NCBI RefSeq assembly: GCF_003001815.1
Contig: NZ_PVMZ01000014.1
Span: forward strand, 223,877 to 287,876
Origin: Actinoplanes italicus
GTDB taxonomy: Bacteria; Actinomycetota; Actinomycetes; Mycobacteriales; Micromonosporaceae
Length of the DNA: 64,000 nucleotides
Direction: 5' to 3'
Of this stretch, positions 1 through 6,873 are shown in pieces (position 1 is the first letter of the stretch; every line of letters starts with the position of its first letter). The notes under the pieces are model-generated. The model saw nothing but the letters and a program-made list of their open reading frames with translations. It searched no databases and was not told where the DNA came from. Position numbers and translations under genes: made by a program.

Positions 1-77
1 GGGGACGCCGAGCCGACGTGGTGGACGTGTAGCTCGGCCTTGGGCAGACCGGCGATGAACAACGTCAGATCGGACAA
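1..77 (-). CDS. add: Adenosine deaminase, N-terminal fragment (runs off the window)
   Basis: Only the first 25 codons lie in the window. The peptide starts MSDLTLFIAGLPKAELH and continues into a VHHVGSAS-like stretch. The PKAELHVH segment is the hallmark N-terminus of adenosine deaminases, where the two histidines bind the catalytic zinc. The family hydrolyses adenosine to inosine, which can feed the purine degradation genes at the other end of the window. The start is a TTG (77-75) preceded at good distance by AAGGAGAT (88-81). It lies 13 nt after the tam stop, so the two are probably co-transcribed. The call rests on a short fragment but the motif is distinctive. Confidence 0.75.
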   Translation of the reverse strand, partial: MSDLTLFIAGLPKAELHVHHVGSAS

Positions 78-90
78 GAGATCTCCTTGA

Positions 91-834
91 TCACTGAATA
101 GAGGCCACCACGAAGATACGGCGGAACGGGAACGCCACGAGGCCGTGCCGCACCGGATGGCCGGCGATGATCCGCTCGGCCAGCTCGGCGCGGAACGTGG
201 CCCACGCCGCGTCGTCGAGGGCCGCGCGCACCGGCCGCAGGGCGGTGCCCTCCATCCAGCGCAGCACCGGGTGCTCCGGCCCGTCCGCCGGCAGCAGGTG
301 CAGATAAGTGGTCTCCCAGGCGTCCACGATCGCTCCGGCCGCGGTGAGGATCTCCGCGTAGCCGGCGGCATCGGACACCGGGTCGGCCCGGAGCCCGACC
401 GGGGACAGCTCCCGCGCGGCCCGGTGTCCCGGACTGTCGAAGTTGCCCGGCACCTGCATCGCCAGCCAGGCGCCGGAGGGCAGTTCCCGGGCCCAGCGGG
501 CGAGCATCTCCTGATGTCCCGGCACCCACTGCAGGGCGGCGTTGGTGACCACCACGTCGGTGTCCGGATCGGGATGCCAGTCGCCGATGCCGGCGAGCCG
601 GAACTCCACCGGACCGGGTTCGGCGGCCGCCTTGGCGATCATCTCGGGCGACGAGTCGAGACCGGCGACCCGTGCCGCCGGCCAGCGCTCGGCGAGCGTG
701 CGCGTCAGCTCACCGGGCCCGCAGCCGAGATCGACGACGGCTCGTGGACTCTCCGCACCGACCCGGCCGACGAGGTCGAAGAACGGACGCGAGCGCTCGG
801 CTCCGAACCGGCGGTAGACAGCGGGATCCCACAT
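91..834 (-). CDS. tam: Trans-aconitate 2-methyltransferase
   Basis: A 247-aa class I SAM methyltransferase. The opening MWDPAVYRRFGAERSRPF and the SAM-binding DLGCGPG (residues 35-41) match the Tam family, which methylates trans-aconitate, a spontaneous by-product of the TCA cycle that inhibits aconitase. Length is normal for the family and no transmembrane segment is seen, so it should be cytosolic. The ATG start has a strong AGGAGG 6 nt upstream (846-841). Downstream, 13 nt away on the same strand, begins the adenosine deaminase gene. It diverges from the aldo/keto reductase gene at 899. The methyltransferase assignment is firm; the substrate is inferred from family resemblance. Confidence 0.85.
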   Translation of the reverse strand: MWDPAVYRRFGAERSRPFFDLVGRVGAESPRAVVDLGCGPGELTRTLAERWPAARVAGLDSSPEMIAKAAAEPGPVEFRLAGIGDWHPDPDTDVVVTNAALQWVPGHQEMLARWARELPSGAWLAMQVPGNFDSPGHRAARELSPVGLRADPVSDAAGYAEILTAAGAIVDAWETTYLHLLPADGPEHPVLRWMEGTALRPVRAALDDAAWATFRAELAERIIAGHPVRHGLVAFPFRRIFVVASIQ

Positions 835-865
835 ACCAACCTCCTAAACCGTACGTACGTCTTGT

Positions 866-892
866 TTGACGCTAACAGACGAGCGGTACTGT
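866..892 (+). promoter_or_regulatory. Putative promoter of a leaderless aldo/keto reductase mRNA
   Basis: TTGACG (866-871) and TACTGT (887-892) form a -35/-10 pair with a short 15-nt spacer. The -10 ends 6 nt before the GTG at 899, so transcription would begin at or next to the start codon. A self-complementary GTACGTAC (851-858) lies just upstream, between this gene and the divergent tam gene. Confidence 0.45.
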
Positions 893-898
893 CACGAC

Positions 899-1876
899 GT
901 GGAAAATCGAAGCTTTCGCAGGTTGGGTCGCGACGTCGGCGTGGTGGGTCTCGGCGCCTGGCAGCTGGGCGCCGACTGGGGCCAGGTCAGCGAGGCCGAC
1001 GCGCACGCCACCCTGCAGGCCGCCGTCGACTCCGGCGTCACCTTCATCGACACCGCCGACGTCTACGGCGACGGCCGCAGCGAGCAGATCATCGGCTCCT
1101 TCGTCAAGGACAAGCCCGGCCTGACCGTCTTCACCAAGATGGGCCGCCGCGTCGCCCAGGAGCACGGCAACTACCACCTGGACAACTTCCGTGCCTGGAC
1201 CGACCGTTCACGCGCCAACCTCGGCGTGGACACGCTCGACCTGGTGCAGCTGCACTGCCCGCCCACGTCGGTGTATTCGTCGGACGAGGTCTTCGACGCG
1301 CTCGACACCCTGGTCCAGGAGAAGCGGATCGCGGCGTACGGCGTGAGCGTCGAGCGGGCCGACGAGGCCCTGACGGCCATCGCCCGGCCCGGCGTCGCCA
1401 GCGTGCAGATCATCCTCAACGCGTTCCGGCTCAAGCCGCTGGAGCGAGTGCTGCCGGCCGCCGCCGAGGCCGGCGTGGGCATCATCGCCCGGGTCCCGCT
1501 CGCCAGCGGCCTGCTCTCCGGGCGCTACGACGAGGGCACCACCTTCGGCGCGGACGACCACCGCAATTACAACCGGCATGGCGAGGCGTTCGACGTCGGC
1601 GAGACGTTCTCCGGGGTGGACTTCCGGGTCGGTCTCGAGGCGGTGAGCCGGCTGCGTCCGCTGGTGCCGGCCGGAGCCACGATGGCGCAATTCGCGCTTC
1701 GCTGGATCATCGACCAGCCGGGCCTCACCGTCGTCATCCCCGGCGCCCGCAACCCGGAACAAGCGCGGGCGAACGCCGCAGCGGCCGGCCTCGCACCGCT
1801 ATCGCCGGAAACCCGAGAAATGATCACCGCGGTCTACGATGAGTTGATTCGCCCGCAGGTACACGACAAATGGTGA
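899..1876 (+). CDS. Aldo/keto reductase
   Basis: A 325-aa soluble oxidoreductase with the (beta/alpha)8 aldo/keto reductase signature. The catalytic tetrad is visible: Asp51 and Tyr56 in DTADVYG, Lys80 in FTKMG and His119 in VQLHCPP. The family reduces aldehydes and ketones with NADPH; the substrate cannot be read from sequence. The frame is open further upstream to a TTG at 866, but that would add a non-conserved MTLTDERYCHD and cover the promoter, so I take the GTG at 899 (MENRSFRRLGRDVG), which sits 6 nt after a -10-like TACTGT and has no Shine-Dalgarno. The last codons overlap the next gene by 7 nt (ATGGTGA), so the two are translationally coupled. Confidence 0.9.
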   Translation: MENRSFRRLGRDVGVVGLGAWQLGADWGQVSEADAHATLQAAVDSGVTFIDTADVYGDGRSEQIIGSFVKDKPGLTVFTKMGRRVAQEHGNYHLDNFRAWTDRSRANLGVDTLDLVQLHCPPTSVYSSDEVFDALDTLVQEKRIAAYGVSVERADEALTAIARPGVASVQIILNAFRLKPLERVLPAAAEAGVGIIARVPLASGLLSGRYDEGTTFGADDHRNYNRHGEAFDVGETFSGVDFRVGLEAVSRLRPLVPAGATMAQFALRWIIDQPGLTVVIPGARNPEQARANAAAAGLAPLSPETREMITAVYDELIRPQVHDKW

Positions 1877-2100
1877 ACAATGAAACCGAGCCGCCGCGGT
1901 TGAGAGGCTGGCTCACCATGTCTCTCGGTCTGCTGGCGCTCGTGATCGGTGGGGTGTGGACGCTCCAGGGGCTTGACTACCTGGGTGACGGCCTGATGAG
2001 CGGACAGACCTTCTGGGCGGCGGCCGGCGGCGCGCTGATCGTCGCCGGGCTGGCGCTGATCGTCGTCGGGATGCGCCGGCGCTCCAGCGGTCAGCAGTAA
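1870..2100 (+). CDS. Small two-helix membrane protein
   Basis: A 76-aa protein that I do not recognise by family. After a short charged N-terminus (about residues 1-14) it has two hydrophobic segments, about 16-33 and 47-68, separated by a short loop, and ends with a basic MRRRSSGQQ tail. This suggests a small integral membrane protein with both ends in the cytoplasm. Its ATG overlaps the stop of the aldo/keto reductase (ATGGTGA), the typical arrangement for coupled translation, so it is probably expressed with the reductase. A strong hairpin 27 nt after its stop ends the unit. No function is proposed. Confidence 0.7.
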   Translation: MVNNETEPPRLRGWLTMSLGLLALVIGGVWTLQGLDYLGDGLMSGQTFWAAAGGALIVAGLALIVVGMRRRSSGQQ

Positions 2101-2127
2101 ACGGGCGGCACTGCAGGGCACGAAAGA

Positions 2128-2158
2128 GGCCCCGCAACCTCGATGAGGGTGCGGGGCC
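2128..2158. terminator. Hairpin between convergent genes
   Basis: Fourteen-base arms GGCCCCGCAACCTC and GAGGGTGCGGGGCC pair with a single G-T wobble around a 3-nt loop. There is no T run. It lies between the convergent small membrane gene and the cold-shock gene and may act in both directions. Confidence 0.6.
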
Positions 2159-2218
2159 ACGGTCGGGCCGACCTCCGCCAGGCGGTCGGCGCCCGGTCTC
2201 ACGACCGGTTACTAGGTC

Positions 2219-2422
2219 TCAGAGCGGGCGAACCTGCTCCGCCTGCGGGCCCTTCTGGCCCTGGGCGATCTCGAACTCCACCCGCTGGTTCTCCTCCAGA
2301 GTGCGGTAGCCGCTCGTCTGGATGGCCGAGAAGTGGACGAACACGTCAGCACCCCCGCCGTCGACGGTGATGAAGCCGAAGCCCTTGTCTGCGTTGAACC
2401 ACTTCACGGTTCCTTGCGCCAT
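2219..2422 (-). CDS. Cold-shock domain protein (CspA family)
   Basis: A 67-aa single cold-shock domain, the standard length. The nucleic-acid-binding motifs RNP1 (KGFGFI, residues 13-18) and RNP2 (VFVHF, 27-31) are both intact. Such proteins bind single-stranded RNA/DNA and melt mRNA secondary structure. The start is the ATG giving MAQGTVKWFN, with GAAGGAG about 9 nt upstream; a longer in-frame start at 2458 would add an unrelated 12 residues. The 280 nt upstream contain no gene and probably hold a long 5' leader, common for this family. The family assignment is secure. Whether expression is cold-induced or constitutive cannot be told. Confidence 0.95.
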   Translation of the reverse strand: MAQGTVKWFNADKGFGFITVDGGGADVFVHFSAIQTSGYRTLEENQRVEFEIAQGQKGPQAEQVRPL

Positions 2423-2702
2423 GCTGAACTCTCCTTCTGAAAATGCCGGCCCGCCCAACCGCAGCAGCGCGGGGCCGATGACCGTTTTCGAGCAGCGGCG
2501 CCGTGAGGCGGCCTTTTCAGAGGACGTCCCATCCGCCGGGCCCTCGTGACACCCGCCGAACCCCCCGGGATGGGGCCGGCGTCGCGCGGGTCAGGCAGAA
2601 GCAGCGAACCACGTACGCAAAAACTGGCCACACTGTACCCGAAAATCGGGCCGTAAAGCTGCCCCTCGAAGGAATCCAATAATGGGTGACCGATATGGAA
2701 AA
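2423..2702 (-). other. Gene-free region upstream of the cold-shock gene
   Basis: About 280 nt without a credible gene. It is less GC-rich near 2620-2700 than its surroundings. On the minus strand a weak TTGGAT and a TTACGG lie 17 nt apart near 2655-2683, and a TACAGT lies near 2630. Either could give a leader of roughly 200 nt for the cold-shock mRNA. I see no clear riboswitch fold. Confidence 0.4.
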
Positions 2703-2736
2703 GGTCCCCCACTTCTGTCGAACGAAGTGGGGGACC
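2703..2736 (-). terminator. Rho-independent terminator of the envelope/stress operon
   Basis: A perfect 13-bp inverted repeat (GGTCCCCCACTTC at 2703-2715, complement at 2724-2736) with an 8-nt loop. On the minus strand it is followed by a short TTTT. It lies 30 nt after the stop of the DUF4235 gene. Confidence 0.8.
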
Positions 2737-2766
2737 GCCAAGACAGTTGTCTATACAAGAGATGAT

Positions 2767-3039
2767 CTAGTCCGGCCAGACACCCGTCAGTTTCTCGGTC
2801 GTGATGGCACCGCCACGATGGACCGCGGCCTTCACCACCGCGAAGATCGCACCCTGCAGAGCGGCCGCCGTGAGGATCTCTCCCCAGCCACGATCAGGGT
2901 CACCGGCGTCCGGGGCGTCGTCGTCCCCGGCGACCAGCTTCCACACCTCTTTGAAAAGGAACCCGGCGGCCGCACCGGCGGCGAATCCGAGCGCCACGTT
3001 CACCGGCTTCAGAGCCACCTTCTGCAACTTGCCCGCCAT
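2767..3039 (-). CDS. DUF4235 family membrane protein
   Basis: A 90-aa protein with a glycine/alanine-rich hydrophobic segment near residues 15-28 (VALGFAAGAAAGFLF) and a second amphipathic stretch near 56-70, resembling the actinobacterial DUF4235 family. Function unknown. The ATG shares one base with the preceding gene's stop (TGATG) and has GAGGGAGG upstream, so translation is coupled. It is the last gene of a run with a DUF3618 protein and a holin-like protein, a set that recurs in actinomycetes and is thought to concern the cell envelope under stress (family context, not shown here). A terminator follows at 2703-2736. Confidence 0.75.
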   Translation of the reverse strand: MAGKLQKVALKPVNVALGFAAGAAAGFLFKEVWKLVAGDDDAPDAGDPDRGWGEILTAAALQGAIFAVVKAAVHRGGAITTEKLTGVWPD

Positions 3040-3404
3040 CAACGCCTCCCTCGGACGATAAGGATGATCCCGGCCAGCGCCGCCAGGCCGGCGAACACCA
3101 GCACGGCGGGAACCGGATTGGCCCGGACCGTGGAACCGGCCTGGTGCACCAGCTCGCGCGGCGGTGTCTCGCGCACCCGCCCGGTCATCTCGGCAGCCTT
3201 GGTCAGCACCCGCTGCTTGGTGAGATCGACCTGCGCGCGCGCCCGCTGCTTGGTCAGATCGACCTGCTCGCGTGCCCGTGCCTTCACGTCCGCCCGGGCG
3301 GCCAGCGCCTGCACCGTCTCACCCAGGTCGGCGCGGGTCTGCCTGATGTCGGCCCGCAGCGCCACCAGGTCCGGTTTGGCGGCGGATCCGTTGTTGTCGC
3401 TCAT
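3039..3404 (-). CDS. DUF3618 domain protein
   Basis: A 121-aa protein. The N-terminal half is a charged helix with the DUF3618 pattern (LRADIRQTRADLGETVQAL, about residues 16-34), followed by two near-identical nonapeptide-like repeats around QVDLTKQRARA and QVDLTKQRVLT, suggesting a coiled coil. A single transmembrane helix lies near residues 95-116 and a basic VRGRR tail ends the protein. This suggests a membrane-anchored protein with a cytoplasmic coiled coil. Function unknown. The ATG has GGAGGGG and GGGACA upstream. It overlaps the DUF4235 gene by one base and follows the holin-like gene by 64 nt that contain a hairpin. Confidence 0.8.
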   Translation of the reverse strand: MSDNNGSAAKPDLVALRADIRQTRADLGETVQALAARADVKARAREQVDLTKQRARAQVDLTKQRVLTKAAEMTGRVRETPPRELVHQAGSTVRANPVPAVLVFAGLAALAGIILIVRGRR

Positions 3405-3443
3405 AGTTGTCCCGCCCCTCCGGATTCAAAAGCGCAGCCAGGT

Positions 3444-3478
3444 GAGGGCATGATCTCCCTCCGGTCGTTCATGCCCTC
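3444..3478. other. Hairpin overlapping the holin-like gene stop
   Basis: Perfect 10-bp arms GAGGGCATGA and TCATGCCCTC with a 15-nt loop. The right arm contains the stop codon of the holin-like gene. It may stabilise or attenuate the transcript between this gene and the DUF3618 gene. Confidence 0.45.
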
Positions 3479-3903
3479 CCACGCTCCTTGACCGCGTGCT
3501 TCACTTCATCGACATCGGCCTTCACGCTCTCGATCGCTGCCGACGGTTCCGGTGGAACCGCGCGGCTGATCTGCTTCTTGCCCAGCAGCGCGAGCACACC
3601 GGCGATGGCGAAGAGCACCACGGTGACGATCAGCGCGGCCAGCCAGAGCGGAAGTACCAGGTCGAGGGCGATGATCCCGGTCGCAATCGCCGCACCCAGT
3701 CCGTACATCGCCAAGGCACCGGCACCGCCGAACAGGCCGGCGCCGATGCCCGCCCGCTTGCCCTTCTCCGCCAGCTCGACCTTGGCGAGGGTGATCTCGT
3801 CCCGGACCAGTCGGCTCAGCTGTTCGCTGGCCTGCTGCACCAGTTCCGCGGTCGACTTCTCGGTGGTCGGCCGGACGGGAACGCCGTTCACGACATCGGT
3901 CAT
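3469..3903 (-). CDS. Holin-like / DUF1469 (phage_holin_3_6) membrane protein
   Basis: A 144-aa protein resembling the Phage_holin_3_6 family, which despite the name is a chromosomal actinobacterial envelope family. The N-terminus (residues about 15-45, with QASEQLSRLVRDEITLAKVEL) is the conserved amphipathic region. Two long hydrophobic helices follow (about 50-75 and 80-108), then a charged tail. Two ATGs are adjacent (3906 and 3903). The second gives better spacing to the GGGGGA ribosome site, so I chose it. It lies 48 nt after the MscS stop and upstream of DUF3618 and DUF4235. I would not read this as phage DNA, since nothing else nearby is phage-like. Confidence 0.75.
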   Translation of the reverse strand: MTDVVNGVPVRPTTEKSTAELVQQASEQLSRLVRDEITLAKVELAEKGKRAGIGAGLFGGAGALAMYGLGAAIATGIIALDLVLPLWLAALIVTVVLFAIAGVLALLGKKQISRAVPPEPSAAIESVKADVDEVKHAVKERGRA

Positions 3904-3951
3904 CATGTCCCCCTTTCCGTGTGATCGGGGTATGCCCTGATCAGAGCTCCC

Positions 3952-5109
3952 TCAATCCTTGCGCTCGGACGCAACCGGGTCGGGTCCTCCGAAGACCGCT
4001 CCGCGGGCGTCACCGTCCACGCCGCCGCTGAAGACCCTGGCCCCGCCGGAGTCCGCGTCCGGCCGGTGGTGACCGTCCATCTGCAGCGGAACGGCCCGGG
4101 CCGGCTCGACCTCGGCGCGCATCCGCGGCACCGCGGTCCGCTGGTGCTGCCAGATCCAGGCGACCAGCCGCTCACGGACCAGACAGCGCAGGTCCCAGAG
4201 GGCCGCCGCGTCGTCCGCACTGACCAGGGCCCGCAGCCGGATCCGGCCGTCGGTCGCCTCGGTAACCTGGAGCACGCAGACCTTGCCGTTCCACAGGTCG
4301 GACTCCTCGCAGACACGTTGCAACTCGGAACGTACCGGCTCGACTGGGGTCGCCCAATCCACGTCGATCTCGGCCGTTCCGAGCACGGCCGACGACGTAC
4401 GCGTCCAGTTCTGGAAAGGTTTGGTGGTGAAATAGGACGTCGGAAGGATGAGCCGCCGGTCGTCCCAGATCTGCACCACCACATAGGTGAGGGTGATCTC
4501 CTCGATCCGGCCCCATTCCTGTTCCACCACGACCACGTCGTCGACCCGGATCGCGTCACTGAAGGCGAGCTGCAGCCCGGCGAACACATTGCCCAGGGTG
4601 CTCTGCGCGGCCAGTGCCGCGACGACGCTGATCACGCCGGCCGAGGCGAGCACGCTGGCGCCCAGAGCTCGGATGTCCGGAAAGGTCATCAACATGACGC
4701 CGATGGTGAGCACCACGATGGCTGCCACCGTGACCCGGCGCAGCATCACCACCTGGGTCTTGATCCGGCGGCTCTTGAGGTTGTCCGGCACGTCGGTGCG
4801 CCAGCGGGCCAGGGCCATGTCCTCCAGCACCAGCAGGGTGGCGCCGACCAGCCAGGCGGCGGCCGCTATGCAGAGGAGCACCAGGGCGTGCACCACGCCG
4901 GAGCGGCCGGGGAACTCATCGGCCCAGATCCGGACGGCCTGCTGCACCGCGACCAGCACGACGGTCGCCTGGAACGGGCGGTGCATGGTCCGGGCCAGGT
5001 CGGCGGCGAGAGGTGAGCGCCGTCCGAGTCTCTTCATCAACCAGTGCACAATCTCGACGAACACGATCGCCACAGCCGCGGCACCGGCGACGGCCAACAG
5101 GGCGGTCAT
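3952..5109 (-). CDS. Small-conductance mechanosensitive channel (MscS family)
   Basis: A 385-aa membrane protein. About four to five hydrophobic helices fill residues 1-185. The pore helix is followed by the MscS signature (DAIRVDDVVVVEQEWGRIEEI, split here as DAIRVDDVVVV then EWGRIEEI) around residues 190-215, with the conserved LILPTSYF about 25 residues later. The family releases solutes under osmotic downshock. The start is the ATG giving MTALLAVAG, which has GGAAGGAAG upstream; a longer frame starting at 5136 adds nine unlikely residues. Downstream are the small envelope genes, so an osmotic/envelope-stress module is likely (inference). Confidence 0.9.
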   Translation of the reverse strand: MTALLAVAGAAAVAIVFVEIVHWLMKRLGRRSPLAADLARTMHRPFQATVVLVAVQQAVRIWADEFPGRSGVVHALVLLCIAAAAWLVGATLLVLEDMALARWRTDVPDNLKSRRIKTQVVMLRRVTVAAIVVLTIGVMLMTFPDIRALGASVLASAGVISVVAALAAQSTLGNVFAGLQLAFSDAIRVDDVVVVEQEWGRIEEITLTYVVVQIWDDRRLILPTSYFTTKPFQNWTRTSSAVLGTAEIDVDWATPVEPVRSELQRVCEESDLWNGKVCVLQVTEATDGRIRLRALVSADDAAALWDLRCLVRERLVAWIWQHQRTAVPRMRAEVEPARAVPLQMDGHHRPDADSGGARVFSGGVDGDARGAVFGGPDPVASERKD

Positions 5110-5184
5110 AAACAATCTTCCTTCCCACGACGGCAATCCGGCCGGAGTCCAGCCTTGCCTGTGGGGCTACTGAGAACACCGGCG

Positions 5185-5220
5185 AGCGGCGGATGTCGGA
5201 GATAGCTCACATCCGCCGCT
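5185..5220 (-). terminator. Hairpin after the DUF1206 gene
   Basis: Perfect 12-bp arms AGCGGCGGATGT (5185-5196) and ACATCCGCCGCT (5209-5220) with a 12-nt loop, 15 nt after the DUF1206 stop on the minus strand. There is no T run. It separates the DUF1206 gene from the MscS gene, which may therefore have its own promoter. Confidence 0.6.
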
Positions 5221-5234
5221 GGGGCCGTTCTGGT

Positions 5235-6056
5235 TCAGATCTTGCGGTACTTGGCCTGTGCGAGGCAGTAGACGCCGAACGCCGCGATGCCGGCGGCGAT
5301 CAGGACCAGCAGCCACACGCCCCAGGAGTAATCGGCCAGCGTCTTGAGCGCGGCGTCCAGGCCCCGGGCCTGCTTCGGGTCGTAGTTGACGGCGGCGAGC
5401 ACCACGAGGAGCCCGGCGATGGCGTACGCGGTGCCCTTGGCCATGTAGCCGGCCATACCCAGGCGGACGATCGGCTGACGGGTGCCGGCCGGCATCTGCT
5501 GGGTGTTCAGGTGACGCTGGAACTTCTTCTTGTAGCCGTAGATCGCCATGCCGACGCCGATACCGAGAACCACGAGGCCGATCAGCCCGACCAGGATCCG
5601 GCCGCCCTCGGAGGCCATCAGGCCGGAGGCGTTGCTCGAGTTGCTGTCACCCATCGACGAGCCGGCGCCCTGAACGATCTTGATGGCGTTCCAGGCGAGG
5701 TAGCCGTACAGGAGGGTGCGCGCTCCGGAGAGGACCCGCTCGGCCATGGCGCGGCGGTCCTGCGGGCCGCTCTCGCCGATCGCGGCCTCGAAGGCCTGCC
5801 AGATCGCCATCGCGATCAGGCCGACGGCGATGACGATCAGCAGGGTCTTGCCGAACGGCTGCTTGGCTATGGTTTGAAGGGCTCCGGACTGGTCACTGTC
5901 CTGTCCGGAGCCACCGAGGGCCACCTGCAGCGCGATCCAGGCGAACAGCAGGTGGATGATGCCGTATCCGATGAAGCCGCCCCGAGCGAGAAGCTCCAGG
6001 GGCTTGCTCTCGGCGGCCCGTGACGCGGTGTGCTTGACGTTCGAGGCTGCGGTCAT
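5235..6056 (-). CDS. DUF1206 family membrane protein
   Basis: A 273-aa protein with about six hydrophobic helices arranged as three similar pairs, each beginning with an RxGxxxxG-type motif (for example LARGGFIGYGIIHLLFAW near residue 24 and LGMAGYMAKGTAYAIAGL near residue 200). This three-fold repeat is the DUF1206 pattern. Function unknown, integral membrane. I take the ATG giving MTAASNVKHTAS. A CACATT hexamer ends 6 nt before it and TTGACA lies 15 nt further up (89-84 of the 6000s), so the mRNA may be leaderless. The next upstream gene, a lipoprotein, is on the same strand 43 nt away. Confidence 0.85.
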   Translation of the reverse strand: MTAASNVKHTASRAAESKPLELLARGGFIGYGIIHLLFAWIALQVALGGSGQDSDQSGALQTIAKQPFGKTLLIVIAVGLIAMAIWQAFEAAIGESGPQDRRAMAERVLSGARTLLYGYLAWNAIKIVQGAGSSMGDSNSSNASGLMASEGGRILVGLIGLVVLGIGVGMAIYGYKKKFQRHLNTQQMPAGTRQPIVRLGMAGYMAKGTAYAIAGLLVVLAAVNYDPKQARGLDAALKTLADYSWGVWLLVLIAAGIAAFGVYCLAQAKYRKI

Positions 6057-6099
6057 GCCCCCAATGTGACCAGCGGCGCCGATTGTCAAACGTGCCGTG

Positions 6100-6414
6100 C
6101 TATCGGGCGACCTCGAACTGGACGGCGTCCTGCGTCACGCTGGACAGGGTGAAGCTCAGACCGCCGACCTCGACGGCCTGCTGGCCCTTGGTCAGCTGGA
6201 TCTGCTCTCCGCCGACGTCGAGGGTCACGGTGTTCTCGTCGGCGGAGACGAACTTGGCCTCCACCCCGAGCACGCTGACGCTGGCGTTGGTCTCTCGCTG
6301 GACGGTCACGGTGCACTGGTCGAGCCCGCAGCTGACATCGTCACTGCACCCGGTGAGCAGGGTGAGACCAATGGCAGCCGAGGCGAGGGCGGCGGCGATG
6401 CGGCGGCGCGGCAT
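6100..6414 (-). CDS. Small secreted lipoprotein, function unknown
   Basis: A 104-aa protein with a classic lipoprotein signal peptide: basic MPRRR, a hydrophobic core, and the lipobox LLTGC with Cys23 as the predicted lipidated residue. The mature part of about 80 residues holds two further cysteines (CGLDQC), possibly a disulfide, and beta-strand-like alternation. I do not recognise a family. The frame is open upstream, but the longer versions lose the signal peptide, so the ATG at 6414 is preferred. The gene diverges from a GNAT gene at 6469 and precedes the DUF1206 gene on the same strand. Confidence 0.75.
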   Translation of the reverse strand: MPRRRIAAALASAAIGLTLLTGCSDDVSCGLDQCTVTVQRETNASVSVLGVEAKFVSADENTVTLDVGGEQIQLTKGQQAVEVGGLSFTLSSVTQDAVQFEVAR

Positions 6415-6468
6415 AGAGATCAACACCCTTCTTACGGTACGGGGTCCGCATGACAATAAGCTGTGAAG

Positions 6469-6753
6469 GTGAGTGACTACGTGGTCCGGGACAACGCCGG
6501 CGAGCAGCGGTTCGAACTCATCACGGACGGCGTCGTGGGCGCGTTCGCCGTCTATCGCGCGCACGACGGCGTGGTGCGAATTCTGCACACCGAGACGGCC
6601 CACGAGCTGCGCGGCCGTGGCCTGGCCGGCGAGCTGGCCCGACAGACCCTCGATCAGCTCCGGGAACGCGGCGATCGGGTCGTCCCGTCCTGCCCGTTCT
6701 TCGCGAAGTACATCGGCGAGCACCCGGAGTACCAGGACCTGATCGCCCGCTGA
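6469..6753 (+). CDS. GNAT-like N-acetyltransferase (YjdJ/YidJ-type, short)
   Basis: A 94-aa protein of the short GNAT type. The acetyl-CoA-binding stretch is RGRGLAGELARQTLD (about residues 48-62), preceded by an ILHTETAHELRG strand. The C-terminal PFFAKYIGEHPEY is the family hallmark (CPF..Y....PEY). Members acetylate amines; the substrate here is unknown. I choose the GTG at 6469 (MSDYVVRDN), because TAAGCT (6457-6462) ends exactly 6 nt before it, as in other leaderless genes of the window. A GTG two codons earlier is the alternative. It diverges from the lipoprotein gene and converges on the GH3 gene. Confidence 0.85.
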   Translation: MSDYVVRDNAGEQRFELITDGVVGAFAVYRAHDGVVRILHTETAHELRGRGLAGELARQTLDQLRERGDRVVPSCPFFAKYIGEHPEYQDLIAR

Positions 6754-6758
6754 CCCCC

Positions 6759-6812
6759 GGCCGTGTCGTAATACTGTCGTCAGCGCGGTTGAGACAGCAG
6801 TACGGCACAGCC
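6759..6812. repeat. Degenerate copy of a palindromic repeat (see 53449)
   Basis: The right arm (6790-6812) matches the right arm of the perfect palindrome at 53479-53501 at 22 of 23 positions, including the core GTACGGCACAGCC. The left arm (6759-6782) is a decayed complement. Both copies lie between convergent genes. Confidence 0.75.
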
Positions 6813-6820
6813 GGATCCGC

Positions 6821-6848
6821 CCCGCCGCGCGTTCGTGGGCGCGGCGGG
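6821..6848. terminator. Hairpin between GNAT and GH3 genes
   Basis: Perfect 10-bp arms CCCGCCGCGC and GCGCGGCGGG with an 8-nt loop, 26 nt after the GH3 stop on the minus strand and 67 nt after the GNAT stop. No T run. Confidence 0.55.
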
Positions 6849-6873
6849 ACGGACGGCTCCCGGGATGTGATGT

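Noticed and set aside
145..1842. Plus-strand frame of 565 codons across tam and the aldo/keto reductase
   Set aside because: It is antisense to tam, then shifts to the wrong frame of the reductase; composition is Arg/Gly-rich without domains. It is a by-product of high GC.
3469..3903. Prophage, because of the holin-like protein
   Set aside because: The family is a chromosomal actinobacterial one and no other phage gene is near.
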